Positions 14,026 through 25,378 of a DNA stretch of 64,000 bases are shown here, piece after piece. Under the pieces are notes generated by a model. It worked only from the letters and a program-made list of their open reading frames with translations, did not search any database and had not been told where the DNA came from. A program made the position numbers and the translations under genes. This DNA is from Powellomyces hirtus (lineage: Eukaryota; Chytridiomycota; Chytridiomycetes; Spizellomycetales; Powellomycetaceae). The first letter of the stretch is position 1, and every line of letters starts with the position of its first letter. The stretch lies in contig JAHLKG010000011.1 in the NCBI GenBank assembly GCA_025526995.1, forward strand, positions 124,001-188,000. Reading direction: 5' to 3'.

Positions 14026-15264
14026 ATGTCACAGTCTCGCCTGCGCAATGCCTCACCACCACAAACCCAAACCCAAAATGCATTAGCGAGCGAAAGTAGT
14101 GCTGCCTCAGCAGCTGGCCCTCCTGCAGACGGCTCATACCCCACGCACCCAGACACTCGCCGTCTCTCGACTCTCCATGCCGCCTCTATTGTCCTCGAGA
14201 TTGCGTTCAACATTGTCCACACCACGGTTCGCGCAGTCCTTCTTGCCCTATTCCTAAACGACTGCGACAGCCACCTCCGAATCTACGTTATGGTTCTTCT
14301 TGCCGTCGATGCGCTGTGTATATTGCCACGCACTCCCCTGCTGTGGTTCATCAACAGATATAAGCGGGCCTGGGACGGCACAAATTGGATGAGAGTGGTT
14401 CGAAACATCTGGACGTTATGTCAAATTGCAGATGCGGCCCTCTTTGTGTATGCCAACGTTGTCGTGGTCAGGACGAGGGACTGCCGGGAGAAGTCGCCAC
14501 AGTTGTATTGGTTGATGGTCGCCGAGATGATTCTCAAGTACACGTTTGTCGTGTTTCCGGTGCTGGTCTTTCTGCTTCTGTTCCTCATCTTCCGTAAACG
14601 GATCATGGCTCGTCAACGCGCGCAGAATGATGAGCAGAATCTTCAAAACGGTCTACCGCCAATACCATCAGGTCTCACTCTCTTGGAACTCGGTACACTC
14701 AGAACGATCATTTTTGGTGAAGGACATCTTGATGAGGTGAAAGTGCATGATGACACGGAAAAGAACCGCGGGGCAACTGATATCCCACTGAAGGTTGTGG
14801 AATCACCAAAGGAATCCGCTCCTTCGGTGCTCTCATCAGAGACGTGCTCTATCTGTATTGCGGATTACGCCGTAGGAGAGAAACTGAGGGAACTGCCGTG
14901 CAGGCATCGATTCCACGTAGCGTGCATCGATGCCTGGCTGCTGCCAAACGCCGCGACAGGGAGCCGTGGCCACCGAACTTGCCCATTGTGTGTGGCCCCG
15001 GCAGTGCGACCCGAACATGCGGATCCATCCCGGAAGCTGCCTGTGGAATCCACGCCAGAGTCGGCTTCTGCGGCTCTGGTTGCGCAGCGGGTGCAGCAGA
15101 CTGAGGTTGCAGCCAACGATATCGTCGAATCTCCATCACAGGTCTTGGAGCCGCCTGGAGAAGTGCCTGAGAGATACTCTCTCATTGCCACTAGCCCTAT
15201 TGTTCGTCGATCTGACTCCCATTCACGGTCTCCCTCGCCGACTCCAAGTTCTCTAGAACAATAG
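14026..15264 (+). CDS. Multi-pass membrane RING-H2 E3 ubiquitin ligase
   Basis: A single intronless frame codes for 412 residues. After a polar Ser/Ala/Gln-rich start there are about four membrane segments: near 55-80 ([20 protein letters not shown]), 86-102, 125-148 (ICQ-type helix with [13 protein letters not shown]) and 162-190 ([18 protein letters not shown]). A cytosolic region then carries a C3H2C3 RING at roughly 275-325: [24 protein letters not shown] and CPLC supply all eight zinc ligands. The tail is Pro/Ser-rich. By analogy with fungal and plant four-helix RING-H2 proteins it should ubiquitinate membrane or secretory-pathway substrates. The substrate is unknown. Confidence 0.88.
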   Translation: MSQSRLRNASPPQTQTQNALASESSAASAAGPPADGSYPTHPDTRRLSTLHAASIVLEIAFNIVHTTVRAVLLALFLNDCDSHLRIYVMVLLAVDALCILPRTPLLWFINRYKRAWDGTNWMRVVRNIWTLCQIADAALFVYANVVVVRTRDCREKSPQLYWLMVAEMILKYTFVVFPVLVFLLLFLIFRKRIMARQRAQNDEQNLQNGLPPIPSGLTLLELGTLRTIIFGEGHLDEVKVHDDTEKNRGATDIPLKVVESPKESAPSVLSSETCSICIADYAVGEKLRELPCRHRFHVACIDAWLLPNAATGSRGHRTCPLCVAPAVRPEHADPSRKLPVESTPESASAALVAQRVQQTEVAANDIVESPSQVLEPPGEVPERYSLIATSPIVRRSDSHSRSPSPTPSSLEQ

Positions 15265-15600
15265 TGGATCGTAGTTCCCACACGTTGGCTTGAGATTTAT
15301 CTTTTGGCTGCCTTTGCGTCTGCCTCATTCTTTGTACAGTGTGTTTTCTCTTACTTTTCCGTCTGGAAATTCATTTCTTTCTGTATTCACTTCTATTTGC
15401 TCAACAAACACGACCGATTCTGACACTTTTGAGATGCAGCGCCAGTTCTATTGGTGATCGCATTGTTTATTTCTGCCAGACCGGAAAGAATCCGGCGCTG
15501 CGAACAGATGTGGCCACACCCTTAGAATGCATTATGGCCGCATCAACTCATATTTCCATGATAGTTTGCTCAGACGGTAGAACGTGAGACTAAATTGTGA

Positions 15601-15649
15601 GCCTGGCTAGCTCAATCAGCAGAGTATGAGACTCTTCTCAAGATTGTGG
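15601..15649 (+). repeat. Degenerate tRNA-Lys fragment (copy 1 of plus-strand array)
   Basis: The 49 bases resemble the first two thirds of the intact tRNA-Lys further on (D arm GCTAGCTCAATC, anticodon stem GAGACTCTT) but with several substitutions and no T arm. It is not expected to be functional. Confidence 0.6.
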
Positions 15650-15691
15650 ATATTGTGAATCAGTTTCACTTGCCACACATCATTCACATCA

Positions 15692-15743
15692 GCCCGGCTA
15701 GCTCAATCGGTAGAGCGTGAGACTCTTAATCTCAAGGTTGTGA
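15692..15743 (+). repeat. Truncated tRNA-Lys(CUU) copy (copy 2 of plus-strand array)
   Basis: The sequence is identical to the intact gene through acceptor 5' strand, D arm and anticodon arm. It ends in a T run (GAGTTTTTTACG) where the T arm and 3' acceptor strand should be. Box B is missing. The spacer to the next copy reappears, inverted, in the array near 38.2 kb. Confidence 0.8.
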
Positions 15744-15786
15744 GTTTTTTACGCACAGAAATACTCACCAAATATGGCTCACATCA

Positions 15787-15859
15787 GCCCGGCTAGCTCA
15801 ATCGGTAGAGCGTGAGACTCTTAATCTCAAGGTTGTGGGTTCGACCCCCACGTCGGGCT
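15787..15859 (+). tRNA. tRNA-Lys(CUU), intact, plus-strand copy
   Basis: The 73-base gene folds fully. The acceptor strands GCCCGGC and GTCGGGC pair with one G-U, the anticodon stem is TGAGA/TCTCA with loop CTCTTAA (anticodon CUU, reading AAG), and the T arm is GTGGGTTCGACCCCCAC. Box A (TAGCTCAATCGG) and box B (GGTTCGACC) are present. T runs (GTTTTTTGC, CTTTTTTG) just after the 3' end are suitable Pol III terminators. There is no intron. An identical gene lies inverted at 38097-38169. Confidence 0.95.
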
Positions 15860-16053
15860 TCGTTTTTTGCTTTTTTGTTTTTAGGATTCCAATCATGCAT
15901 GGCTAGATTTTGGATTTGTAGTTGCAGCAGGCACAAAGTGTTTGCACGCATATTGCTATGTGGTTCTCAAACCTCGTCGGGATTTGCTTTTTTGGATTCC
16001 AATCTTGCATGGGTAGATTTTGGATCTGTAGGTGCGAACCCCCACGTCCGGCC
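15860..16053 (+). repeat. Tail unit downstream of tRNA-Lys, SINE-like
   Basis: The T-rich stretch is followed by a unit (GGATTCCAATCATGCATGGC ... GATTTTGGATTTGTAGTTGC ... CAAAGTGTTTGCACGCATAT) that is repeated once more in shortened form. It closes at 16032-16053 with a fragment matching a tRNA T arm and 3' acceptor strand (GAACCCCCACGTCCGGCC). The same unit occurs twice, inverted, at about 37.86-38.09 kb. A tRNA head plus a conserved unrelated tail is the architecture of a tRNA-derived SINE, though segmental duplication explains it equally well. Confidence 0.65.
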
Positions 16054-16400
16054 TTGCATTTTGCTTTTGCATGTAAGTGTCAAGCGCAAAGTATATTTAT
16101 CAAACCCAGGAATGAGGGTAACAAATATGGGACAGGTGCGAAAGAGAAACCTCCACGTGGGGCTCTGCTTTTGACTATTTCAGGGGGGTGGGATTACATG
16201 CTCCTTGTCAAGCTCCAGGTTCACAGTAGCACGCAGGACCAAAAATGAAACAATGGGCCCCGCACAACGATAGGCTCAGATGAAAAGACAGATCAATTGC
16301 TATATACAATCCATTCGCTTGACAATATCATTCTCGATAGATATGACAGCCTACAAAGCTACACGCACGCATGTACGTAGCAAGCTGAAATCGGCTCTCC

Positions 16401-16667
16401 TCAGTCTCGGATGGCTTTGGCGTTTCCCTCAGCGTTTTCCGCAGCCTTTTCTGGGTCGACGTAGCCTTGTTTGGGTTTCTTCCCCTCGTTCTTGAGCGGC
16501 ACGGCGGTATCGCTGCCCGGGTCCATACCGGGGCCGGTCGGTGGTTTGCTCGTTGGTTTGCGCTCAAAGTCTTTCTGAGGGATATGCGTTGCGGGTGCCG
16601 CGGCTGGTCTTTGCTTAAGGAGGGTTCGGGCGGTCGTAGATATGGCCCGGTGAAATGAGCGGTGCAT
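16401..16667 (-). CDS. Small mitochondrial-type protein, unrecognised
   Basis: An uninterrupted minus-strand frame gives 88 residues from an ATG at 16667. The N-terminus (MHRSFHRAISTTARTLLKQR) has the Arg/Ser/Thr pattern of a mitochondrial presequence, with a likely cleavage near the STTAR motif. The remainder is short, Pro/Lys/Asp-rich and probably disordered (KPPTGPGMDPGSD, YVDPEKAAENAEGN). I do not recognise a family. Many fungi have comparable short soluble matrix or intermembrane proteins of unknown role. It converges with nothing and has its own 370-base upstream region. Confidence 0.6.
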   Translation of the reverse strand: MHRSFHRAISTTARTLLKQRPAAAPATHIPQKDFERKPTSKPPTGPGMDPGSDTAVPLKNEGKKPKQGYVDPEKAAENAEGNAKAIRD

Positions 16668-17039
16668 GCTTCTATGTGTTTGCTATGTGTTCTTTATGTG
16701 AAAACAAGACATATCGATAGGTCAAAAAATGGAGGCTTGTGTATGCATGAAACGTTGCGCTTCATGATGTCAGAGAGGATCAAGACTGCGCCACAAGCTT
16801 GTCTACCGTGTTGCACTTTCCCTGCGTATGAGAGGCAGAGGGAAGGTATCACCATGAAATATACTAATGTGACTCGCTTTATAAGAAAACCAAAATGCAA
16901 AGGGAAGAATGGATGAGCTTTGCACAAGGTACTAAACTAGCGAGCGCGCGAAGCAAAAGCCAGGAGGCTAGCTGCTCTGCGAAGAGACACTGGTACTACA
17001 TATCGGTATATATGTAGCGATCAATTCATTAGACGGAGC
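16668..17039. other. Intergenic region
   Basis: These 372 bases lie between the small mitochondrial protein gene start and the TSPO stop. No coding sequence or repeat is seen. Confidence 0.5.
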
Positions 17040-17701
17040 TCAGAGCTCTTTTCTGGCATGCTTTCCCTTCGTCGTGTTGTTCAACCAGACGTATATTGAA
17101 ATGGAGCTTGCATACGAAACCCAGGCGATGTATGGCCACATCAAATATCCAGCGACCTTGTCAATCTTTCCAAACTCGATGGCTGTGGCAACAATCATGC
17201 CCAGCAAGGCGACAATGTCGAAAGCAGCAGCTCCAAGTCGGTGGGCGAGGAAGAAGAGAGGGGTCCAGGCGAGATTGAGAGCAAGTTGTCCTGCGTATAG
17301 TTTGAGGGCAGGGGAATTGTCAACCAGACGGTTCGCTTGCCCAGCTTCGTACACGCGATAGGAGGCATAGCCCATGGCCATGTAAAGTGATGTCCATGCC
17401 TGTGAAAACAATATGATGATTGGAATTGGGGAACGGGAGGGTGTCATTCTATCAGGACAAAACCTACCACTGGGAAGACCCAGTTAGGCGGTGTCCAGCT
17501 GTAAACATCCACAAATAAAGGAACGTCAGTGGGGCGTTCACACAACGCAGCCAATACTATTTCTCACCTAGGCTTCTTGATGGATGGATACCATGTCTTG
17601 ACGGAATCGGTGGTCGCAGTACCAATCATCATGCCCGATAAGACAGGCACGGCCACCGCAATAATCAACGGCGCATTAATCTGATTAAGTAGATTTGACA
17701 T
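17040..17701 (-). CDS. TspO/MBR family translocator protein (TSPO)
   Basis: Three exons (17701-17568, 17498-17468, 17399-17040) encode 174 residues. The middle exon is only 31 bases and carries the hallmark motif: KPSWTPPNWVFPV is read across both junctions. Five membrane helices can be seen: LIIAVAVPVLSGMMIG, the WTSLYMAMGYASYRV region, LYAGQLALNLAWTPLFFLAH, FDIVALLGMIVATAIEFG, and LMWPYIAWVSYASSISIYVW. The NLAWTPLFF motif and the ligand-pocket Trp/Tyr residues are conserved. TspO proteins bind tetrapyrroles and sterols in the outer mitochondrial or ER membrane and are linked to stress and porphyrin handling. The gene is compact and complete. Confidence 0.93.
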
Positions 17702-18457
17702 TGTGAAGGAGACTTTAACGAAATGCAGCAGGACTCAGGTTAGGAAAGAAAGACGTTTAGGAGCAACGGCGACTTGATTTTGAAGGACAAGTCATCGGTG
17801 CCAGTGTGTGTGAAACCTGACGGCGTGACGCGCTACTTACTGATCCTGCCCAGCACCATTATGCACACCGAGTCAGATTTTAAGATGATCCTGCCCATGA
17901 AGACTACGTCTGGGACGGAACTAGCCATCCCAAACATACATATTATCGATATGCACTATGGATGATGCATGCCTTCATGTTCTTCACTACCAGATGATCA
18001 TGATAGTCCATCATGCTTTTAAAGGTCTTTGGAGATACACCGTCATGTTGTAAAGTGAAAATTCGTCCACTCTCCCTCCCTGCCTCTCCCACCATTTCAA
18101 CTCGTACTTTCTCGATATCGTTCTCCGCCATGCTCGATTGGATGAGAATCAAATTGCCGCATGGTAGAAAAAATGGACACCTACAATTCTGTTACACATG
18201 ACGTGAGCGTTGAATATTTTTGCACGTGTAAATATCAACGCGCGCCCGCTTCCCGTTCTTCCGTCTCTCCGCTCGCCGCCTTGTGAATGCTTCCATCCCC
18301 AGTTTTCCCACAAAGCGTTCGACAATTTCCCACGTTTTCAAACAACACATTTGCATTAATTTTATTGACCCTGAAAACACATCATACCCGCGATTGCTGC
18401 GTCTGAAATATCTTGCTCAACTCTCTTCGCTTGTTGGTCAATCAATACATAGTCAGT
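17702..18457. other. Divergent intergenic region, TSPO gene and lipase gene
   Basis: The 756 bases between two divergent starts contain no convincing open frame. They should hold both promoters. A CT-rich stretch (CTCCCTCCCTGCCTCTCCCA, about 18071) may belong to the lipase leader. Confidence 0.4.
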
Positions 18458-21296
18458 ATGGCCAGGAGGAAGCCCGCCGTAAGAAAGTCCATCTTCGACA
18501 TGCCGTTGAGTTCGGCTTCCAACAAAGAATCCAGGAAGAGCACCGATGATGCTTTCAACGAGGATGGGAACTTTAAAGACGATCTGCCCACCACAATGTC
18601 GGCATGCATTGACGAGGAAGGGAATCCAACTCTGGTTGCCACACCGCTGCCCGAGTCGCCGAACAGACTCAACAGTTTCCCTTTCCGTGCCGATTCCGCC
18701 AACGGAAACGAGTCACCAGAAACCAAACCGTTGAGCGTGTTAATACCCACCCTCGACGTTATGCCATCTCCACAGCCCATGGAGAGAGACAGTGAGATGG
18801 ATCCTGGTACAAGTACCGAGGAGGAGTTTCTGGAGGAAGAATTCGAGAGCGAGCTATTGGCTGAAGAGCGAAGGGAACAGGCTCAAAGCTTGCGAAAGAA
18901 GAAAAGTCGAGAAATTCTAACGGCAAAGAATCGTTGGTGGGCACTGGCCAAAGCGGGTCGCACCAAGAGTTTTCTGTGGGTTTTACTGCGATGGCCTTTG
19001 CTGGTAAGACTGAACAGGCTTTTATCGTCGGCGGGAGTCTTACTAATGCCTTCTGATTCGTTTCAACCGCAGATTGCGTTCTGCCTCTTCATCTCAGTTG
19101 ATCTGACATGTTACGTGGCGGTCCGCCAATGGGTCCGGTGGTACGAGTGGGCAATCACATGGCGAGGCAAGCGTCGCCGCCTGCGCCAAGACCTCAATGA
19201 CGCAACAACCTATGAGGTATGAGCTTAAGAATCGATCCACCTCCCCATGGAGCGGCGCTTACCAAGCTTTGCGTTCAGGAATATAAAGTCTGCGCGCGAA
19301 AGCTCGACGAGTTCCTGGGCAACTCACGCTGGAAAAACGAGGAAATCTGCCCGCATTACGATGTGGATCTTGTGCACAGAACAGTGCGGCGACTTCGTCG
19401 ACACCGATCTATCATCGCCTCGGCCTTACGTCGGAAAGGCGAAACATCTTCGGTCACTTCAGCAGCGCGAAGCAATGCAACGGCCGGCATTATGAAGGTG
19501 CTCCAGCATGGCGCATGCAAGCACAACTTTGGTGGCATCGAGAACGAGGCTCTGTATAGTCACACATACCTCGGCACCAAGAAGCTAGTTGAGGAATTTG
19601 TGCATGAGATTTGCCAATCCTTGATGCATGTGGCCGAGTCGACCGACTTGACGTCTGACGAAAAGCACGACTTTTTCAAAAAGGTTTCTCAAAACTATGG
19701 GCGAACTGCTCTCTGTTTGAGTGGCGGAGCCACATTGGGATACTATCATGGTAAGCGCCCCACCCCTTCTATCGGCCAATCTCACGATCGACTTCATATT
19801 TACCCATTTTTCTGTCCTTCCAGTTGGTATGTCGTCGCGCTCTTCAACACCGTCAATCTCCAGAGGCACTGACAGACCTACCTTCCTCAGGTGTCGTCAA
19901 ATCCTTGTACGAAGAGAAGCTACTTCCGAATATTATCACCGGTACCAGTGCCGGTAGCTTGATTGGTGTGTGTTGTCCCTGTTCTACTATCAGACTGGAA
20001 GGATACTGACGCTTGGTGCACCTAGCTGCCCTCATATGTTGTCGAACGGATCAGGAGCTGGTCGATGAGGTTTTCGTACCCTCCATCCACAAAATTCTCA
20101 CCGCCTGCGATGTCCCTTACATGGTAAGAAGTGGTCATTACCTTTGGTGTTCCTGCATGTCCTGATCAGTTGGTGATCGCAGGAGCGCGCCAAGCGTATG
20201 TATAAGACTGGAGCGATGTTTGATCACCGAGAGTGGTATCAGAAAGTGATGTTGGCTACAAAAGGTAGTGTAATCATGCTTGGGGCACATACTGCGATGG
20301 TCTGTGAAGACATGATCTGACAATGCGATTGGCAGGGCCTCTGACCTTCTGGGAAGCGTACCAGCGGACAGGTCGGGTGTTGAACATTGCCATTGTTCCG
20401 GATGAACCTCATTCACCATTCAAGCTCTGTAACTACATCACGACACCAAACGTCGTCGTTGCCACCGCCGTCATGGCCAGCAGCGCGGTCCCCGGCGTGC
20501 TTAATCCGGTTGAGCTCTTGATTAAAACCGAAACGGGGCAACTGGTTCCGTTCCATGGATCGGGACGTAAATGGCGTGATGGCAGCTTGATGATGGACAT
20601 TCCGGAGCGGGAGTTACATCGCTTGTGGAACGTCAATTTCACCATTGTCAGCCAAGTGAATCCGCATATTGTCCTTTTCTTCTTTGACAAACGCGGCTCT
20701 GCTGGATCGCCGACTGCTCACAGATATGGTCAAGGATGGTAGGTGTTTCCCACTAAGATCTGTGATGTCCTTTCGATATCCTCTTCTGACTTGCGGCTCA
20801 CAGGCGTGGAGGATTCATCGCATCAGCCCTCGTCCAACACTTCAAACTTGATTTGCAAAAGTGGATGACTCTGCTCAAAGACTTTGAGCTGCTTCCGCGT
20901 GTCCTCGGAAGTGACGTTTCGGACGTGTTCCTGCAAAGGTTCGAAGGCGACGTCACAATTGTCCCGCGGGCCACTTTGGAAGACTACCGGATGATCTTGA
21001 CAGACCCGACCAACGAACGCATGAAACGGTATATTGAACGAGGCGAAGCTCGCACCTGGCCCAAACTGCACATGATTGCCAACCGTCTCGCTATCGAAAA
21101 GACCCTTAGCAAGTGCCGCCGCATGTTCCCCGATTCTGGCAACGCCAAACTCGGCAGCGCTCATGGCCGCCGCGGCTCGCGGTACAGCAACACTTGGAGC
21201 GCGGTCTCGCGGAGCCCCCGCTGGCTCACTACTATCGAAGATACGGCCGTGCCGGCCGAAACGCTGGAGCCATTGGACATTTCACAAACTGAATGA
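18458..21296 (+). CDS. Patatin-domain triacylglycerol lipase (Tgl3/4/5, SDP1 type)
   Basis: Eight exons (18458-19003, 19073-19216, 19279-19750, 19891-19965, 20026-20123, 20183-20264, 20336-20738, 20804-21296) give 770 residues. The acidic N-terminus is followed by the DUF3336-type region around 150-330, with a hydrophobic stretch (FLWVLLRWPLL/IAFCLFISVDL) and WYEWAITWRGKRRRLR. The patatin core has the oxyanion segment CLSGGATLGYYHGVVKSL, the nucleophile elbow GTSAGSLI (serine) and the catalytic aspartate in KWRDGSLMMDIPE. MASSAVPGVLNPVEL is also typical. These enzymes hydrolyse storage triacylglycerol at lipid droplets and may act as acyltransferases or phospholipases. All junctions are frame-consistent. 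The C-terminal 60 residues are poorly conserved and Ser/Arg-rich. Confidence 0.93.
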
Positions 21297-22292
21297 GCCT
21301 GATACTCCCTTCCATCCAACCCAAGTTCCCTTCTTAACCTGCATGTTATATATCCCCCCGACCCTTCCGCACCACATTGCATAATCTCTCTGCCACCCGA
21401 CTGTTCCCAACCCCATTTAAACGGGCCATCTTTATACACAGCTCCCCTCTCCCATGTATGTTCATATATTCTAATTGTTTATTAATATGTTGTTCTACTT
21501 AGAACGTACACTGATATGCCAAAAAATCTTGCCTGGGACCTTATTACTGTTACTACGTCTACATCTGGACAAACTTTGCGGTGCTCTTTGAAGCTAATAT
21601 TTCTCTTGGAAAGTACGGTGATAGATGTATCTATGCATGTGCAATGAACAAAGGGAGACAGTGCAACTGCAGAAGGCCGGTGTCGGTAAAATCCATATCT
21701 GGACCTAATCATGTCTGTATCAGAACCATACGATTGACAAAGAGATTGTGTAGAGTAGCATCACCGGGAGAATAACGTGAGCTTTAGTGTCATTACATGG
21801 AAAATGCACGCAGCAGGCAGGGTTGGTCATGTTCAAACTCAGCCCAGTGTAACATGCACGACGATATCATCTATCGAATGGATCAATAAAGGAACTATCG
21901 ATAAAGTGACAGAACGCGTCAAGCGCCGCGGGGCATGCTAATGATGTTGGTGTTCTGTTCACCTCTCATCGCTATCGATCGCATCGCCTGCATCCAACGA
22001 GCACAACGCAAACACACACCACCCACAAACCCGACATCTTTTATCTTTTTTTTCCTCCTCTTCCTTTCTTCCCATAACAGACCGTCCGCAGGTCGTGCTC
22101 TGATTCTCTGCCTTCGTATCCACAACCCCACACTCCACAGGTATAAAGTCTCGTCAACAGGTCCCGCTCGCTGCAAATGCTGTGTATGCTGGTTCATCTC
22201 CCGTCTGACTTCCGACCTTTCCTTCCTCTCTTTCCCTTCCCTTACCCGCTCGCTACGCCTATACCTTTGCTTTCATTATGCTTGGACAGAAC
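21297..22292. other. Intergenic region upstream of pyruvate kinase
   Basis: There is nearly 1 kb without a credible gene. From about 22000 the plus strand becomes strongly pyrimidine-rich (TTTTTTTTCCTCCTCTTCC; CTTTCCTTCCTCTCTTTCCC), which is typical of the leader of highly expressed fungal glycolytic genes. Confidence 0.5.
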
Positions 22293-24405
22293 ATGTCTGA
22301 CTCACAATACATTGCACAAGCGGGTATGTGACCAGTCGCGATTGTGCAATCGTGACGGTGATGCTCATGTGGCTTCGGGCTCCTTAGACCGTCATGTCCA
22401 GATCAAGACAAAAATCATCTGCACGATTGGTATGTATCGATGATAAATGCCGAGGTCGCCAACGATTGGCCCACTTCTTCTCCAACTCACTGCTTGAAAT
22501 TTGCAGGTCCCAAAACTCAGGCGGTGGAGCAATTAGCCAAGCTCGTCAAAGCCGGGATGAACGTCATGCGTATGAACTTCTCCCACGGCTCACACGAGGT
22601 ACAGCGACAGAACATTTACTCGGAAGTGGTCGGACGAGAAAGCTGATTTATTATCTGAAAAGTACCATGGCAAAACTGTCGAGAACATCCGCACATACAT
22701 CGCCCAAGCCAAGAGCCCCAAAGCTGTAGCCATTTTGCTGGATACGAAAGGCCCGGAGATCAGGTAAAGTCTGAGCCTTCTGAGGCGTGCATGTTGTTGC
22801 GCTTATTGACCAAGCATTGCTTTACAGAACAGGCAAACTCGTTGGTGGCACAGACAAGAAACTCACGGCCGGCGCAACATTCACATTCCACAATGACGAC
22901 AGCGTGCTCGGCGACGAAAGCCAAGTATCCACGTCTTACAAGTCATTAGCAGCATCGGTCAACCCCGGGGACCGCATCTTGGTCGATGATGGTCTTATCG
23001 GCATGTACGTTGTGGACGTGGACCGAAACGCACAGAAAGTCATTTGCACAATCGAGAACGATGGACTGTTGGGCGAGACAAAGGGCGTGAACTTGCCTGG
23101 AATTGAGGTAGACCTGCCCGCGATAACGGAAAAGGATGCGGGAGACATCAAGTTTGGAGTTGAGAAGGGCGTGGACTTCATTGCTGCGAGTTTCATCCGA
23201 AAGGCGTCCGACGTTCTTGAAATTCGAAAACTGATTGAAGGAACTGGAATCAAGATCATCTCGAAGATTGAGAACCAGGAAGGTCTTGAAAACTTTGACG
23301 ATATCCTGGCCGTCTCTGATGGTATCATGGTCGCCCGTGGTGATCTTGGTGTCGAGATCCCAGTGGAGCAAGTCGCCAGATATCAAAAGATGATGATTCG
23401 CAAATGCAACGCTGCAGGAAAGCACGTCGTCACTGCTACGCAGATGCTGGAAAGCATGATCGTAAACCCGCGACCTACCCGTGCCGAAGCTACTGATGTC
23501 GCCAACGCGGTCCTGGATGGAAGTGATTGTGTCATGTTATCTGGTGAAACCGCCAAAGGTACGCGAGCTGAAGAATGTCCTTGATGGCTCTACACTGGTT
23601 AACATATGGAACTTAGGCGCTTTCCCCGTTCTGGCTGTTGAGATGATGGCCAAGATTTGCCGTGAGGCTGAGATCGACATCAACTACACGGAACTGTACC
23701 CGTCTATAAGACGACAGGTCAGACTTCCTATTGGAGTCTCAGAAACCATTGCGTCAAGTGCAGGTAAGAAACTGTGCTAGATGGCATGCTTGGTGTCGGT
23801 CGCCTGTGGAGTTGTGATGAGAACCAACATAGGGAGCCTCTGATTTGGGATGAGAGCCATGTTGCTATTCTGCTTTCTCTTCGGAGTTAGCAGAATTTAT
23901 TCTGAACTCTGCTTTGTTACCACAAACCTTGAAACCGAAGTGCTAGTGTAAACAGTTATGCTCATCAGCCGTTTTCTACTCATACCAGTCAAGACATCGT
24001 GGGATGTCCATGCAGCCTTGATCATTGTCCTGACCCAAACTGGTAACACGGCCATCGCCATCTCCAAATACCGCCCGATTGCTCCCGTATTGGCTGTTAC
24101 ATCCTCGCCACAAGCAGCCCGACAATGCCAAGTTCTCCGCGGCATCTACCCCATGATGGTAGAGAACATGGAGGGAACCGAAAACATCATTCACCGAGCG
24201 ATGCTGTGGGGTGTTAAGATGGGCATGGCTCAACGCGGAGACCCGGTAAGGACCCCGCAGTGTGCTGATGACCAATCGTTTCGCTCGCAACTCTGACCTC
24301 TTTTTCGCTCTTTCCTAGGTGGTGGTCACGTCCGGCGTCTTGGAATCAACTACGGGATCTACGAACATCATGAGAGTCCTAAAGTGCGCAGGGTTTGAGG
24401 TTTGA
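22293..24405 (+). CDS. Pyruvate kinase
   Basis: Eight exons (22293-22323, 22388-22429, 22507-22598, 22663-22763, 22828-23558, 23617-23763, 23989-24245, 24319-24405) give 495 residues, normal for the family. Signature blocks are [48 protein letters not shown] strand, the catalytic [17 protein letters not shown] (active-site lysine), [33 protein letters not shown] and [15 protein letters not shown]. The enzyme converts phosphoenolpyruvate and ADP to pyruvate and ATP in the last step of glycolysis. The first exon codes only ten residues. Splicing of the 64-base third intron is needed to join HGSHE to YHG. The C-terminus may alternatively splice to an exon at 24700. Confidence 0.95.
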
Positions 24406-24439
24406 GGGCCACACTGTCCCCTTTTTCATTTCCCCTCCT

Positions 24440-24458
24440 CCCCCCCCCCCCCCCCCCC
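24440..24458 (+). repeat. Homopolymeric C tract of 19 bases
   Basis: An uninterrupted run of 19 C lies 35 bases after the pyruvate kinase stop, preceded by CCCCTCCT. It is inside the possible long terminal intron (24384-24699). Confidence 0.9.
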
Positions 24459-24699
24459 ACCCTTTCCTGTGACAATCGCATCCATCGCGAGATTTTGCGT
24501 GCGCGTCACGACCAAGTCCTGAGGTGACTACGCGCCGTCTCGCTTGTCACAACGAGTCTCGATATGTACTGTTTCACATGTAGACTACCCCGCCGTCACC
24601 CTCCCCCCCAAATGTATAAAGTATAATCCGCCCGCCCTCCATCTGATCAATATTGTTTTTTCTCTCCCTCCCCATATGTTTTTTTTCCCTTCTTTGTAG

Positions 24700-24799
24700 G
24701 TGCGTTGACGAGAACAACGAGGATGCTGTCCCCGCCCCCGTCGCCGCCACCGCCGAAGCCCCCCTCAAGAGAATTAGAGTCACCCAATCATCTGAATAG
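24700..24799 (+). other. Possible alternative last exon of pyruvate kinase
   Basis: A strong pyrimidine tract with acceptor CTTTGTAG is followed by an open frame of 32 codons and a stop. If spliced from a GT at 24384 (after CTA AA, phase 2), the join restores Leu-Lys-Cys and continues VDENNEDAVPAPVAATAE ... KRIRVTQSSE. This would replace the short AGFEV ending with a longer acidic then basic tail. The GCC/CCC codon usage looks coding. The 316-base intron would be long for this genome, so this is a proposal. Confidence 0.4.
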
Positions 24800-25378
24800 C
24801 ATCATTTAGAATGAGAGTTTTGCAACAAAGTACTTGATTTCGAAGATGGATGATTCTGAGCAATAAAGCTCCAATATGACGGCGACGACTGGCCATCATC
24901 TCCCCTAAACAAAACTGTGGAAGTGATAACTTGCACATGAAGCTCAGATCAACAGCGACCGGATTATAGTGAGAACTTGATGGCGTCCTCACGGTTCTAT
25001 TTTCTAATGCCTGGTCTCCGTGGTCTTCATTCCTTCTCGTAGACGGAACGTGGCATGCTGCTGACCTACAATACAACGAACGTCTCGGGGAACCGGCATC
25101 TCGTTGCAGCTATTAATGGAAAGCTCTTTCGAATCCTGAGGGTTGGTAGAGTTCCCTTTTAAGTGAGATGACCGAAGACAACGTCTCATTCCTTTGTGCC
25201 AGTTTTTGACATCAACCCTCATCAAGGCATCAACTGTCAATTTCAACTAAGCCCCTATGACTTAACCACAACTATGGTTACGGATGTTGACATTTGGAAG
25301 AATTCCGTTTGGCAAGAGAAACGTACATAACTGATCGGCGTGACAGACCAACGTTGCCAATCCTTGTTGGTTCACCAG
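24800..25378. other. Intergenic region
   Basis: These 579 bases lie before the alkyltransferase-like gene. No credible coding sequence is seen on either strand. Confidence 0.45.

Noticed and set aside
15601..16053. CRISPR-like or satellite interpretation of the repeated units
   Set aside because: The repeats are tRNA-Lys-derived with varying lengths and conserved tails, in a eukaryotic genome; spacing is irregular and there are no unique spacers.
21935..22443. 121- and 88-codon plus-strand frames before pyruvate kinase
   Set aside because: They are produced by the pyrimidine-rich leader (Ser, Leu, Pro, Phe runs) and overlap the first exons in the wrong frame.
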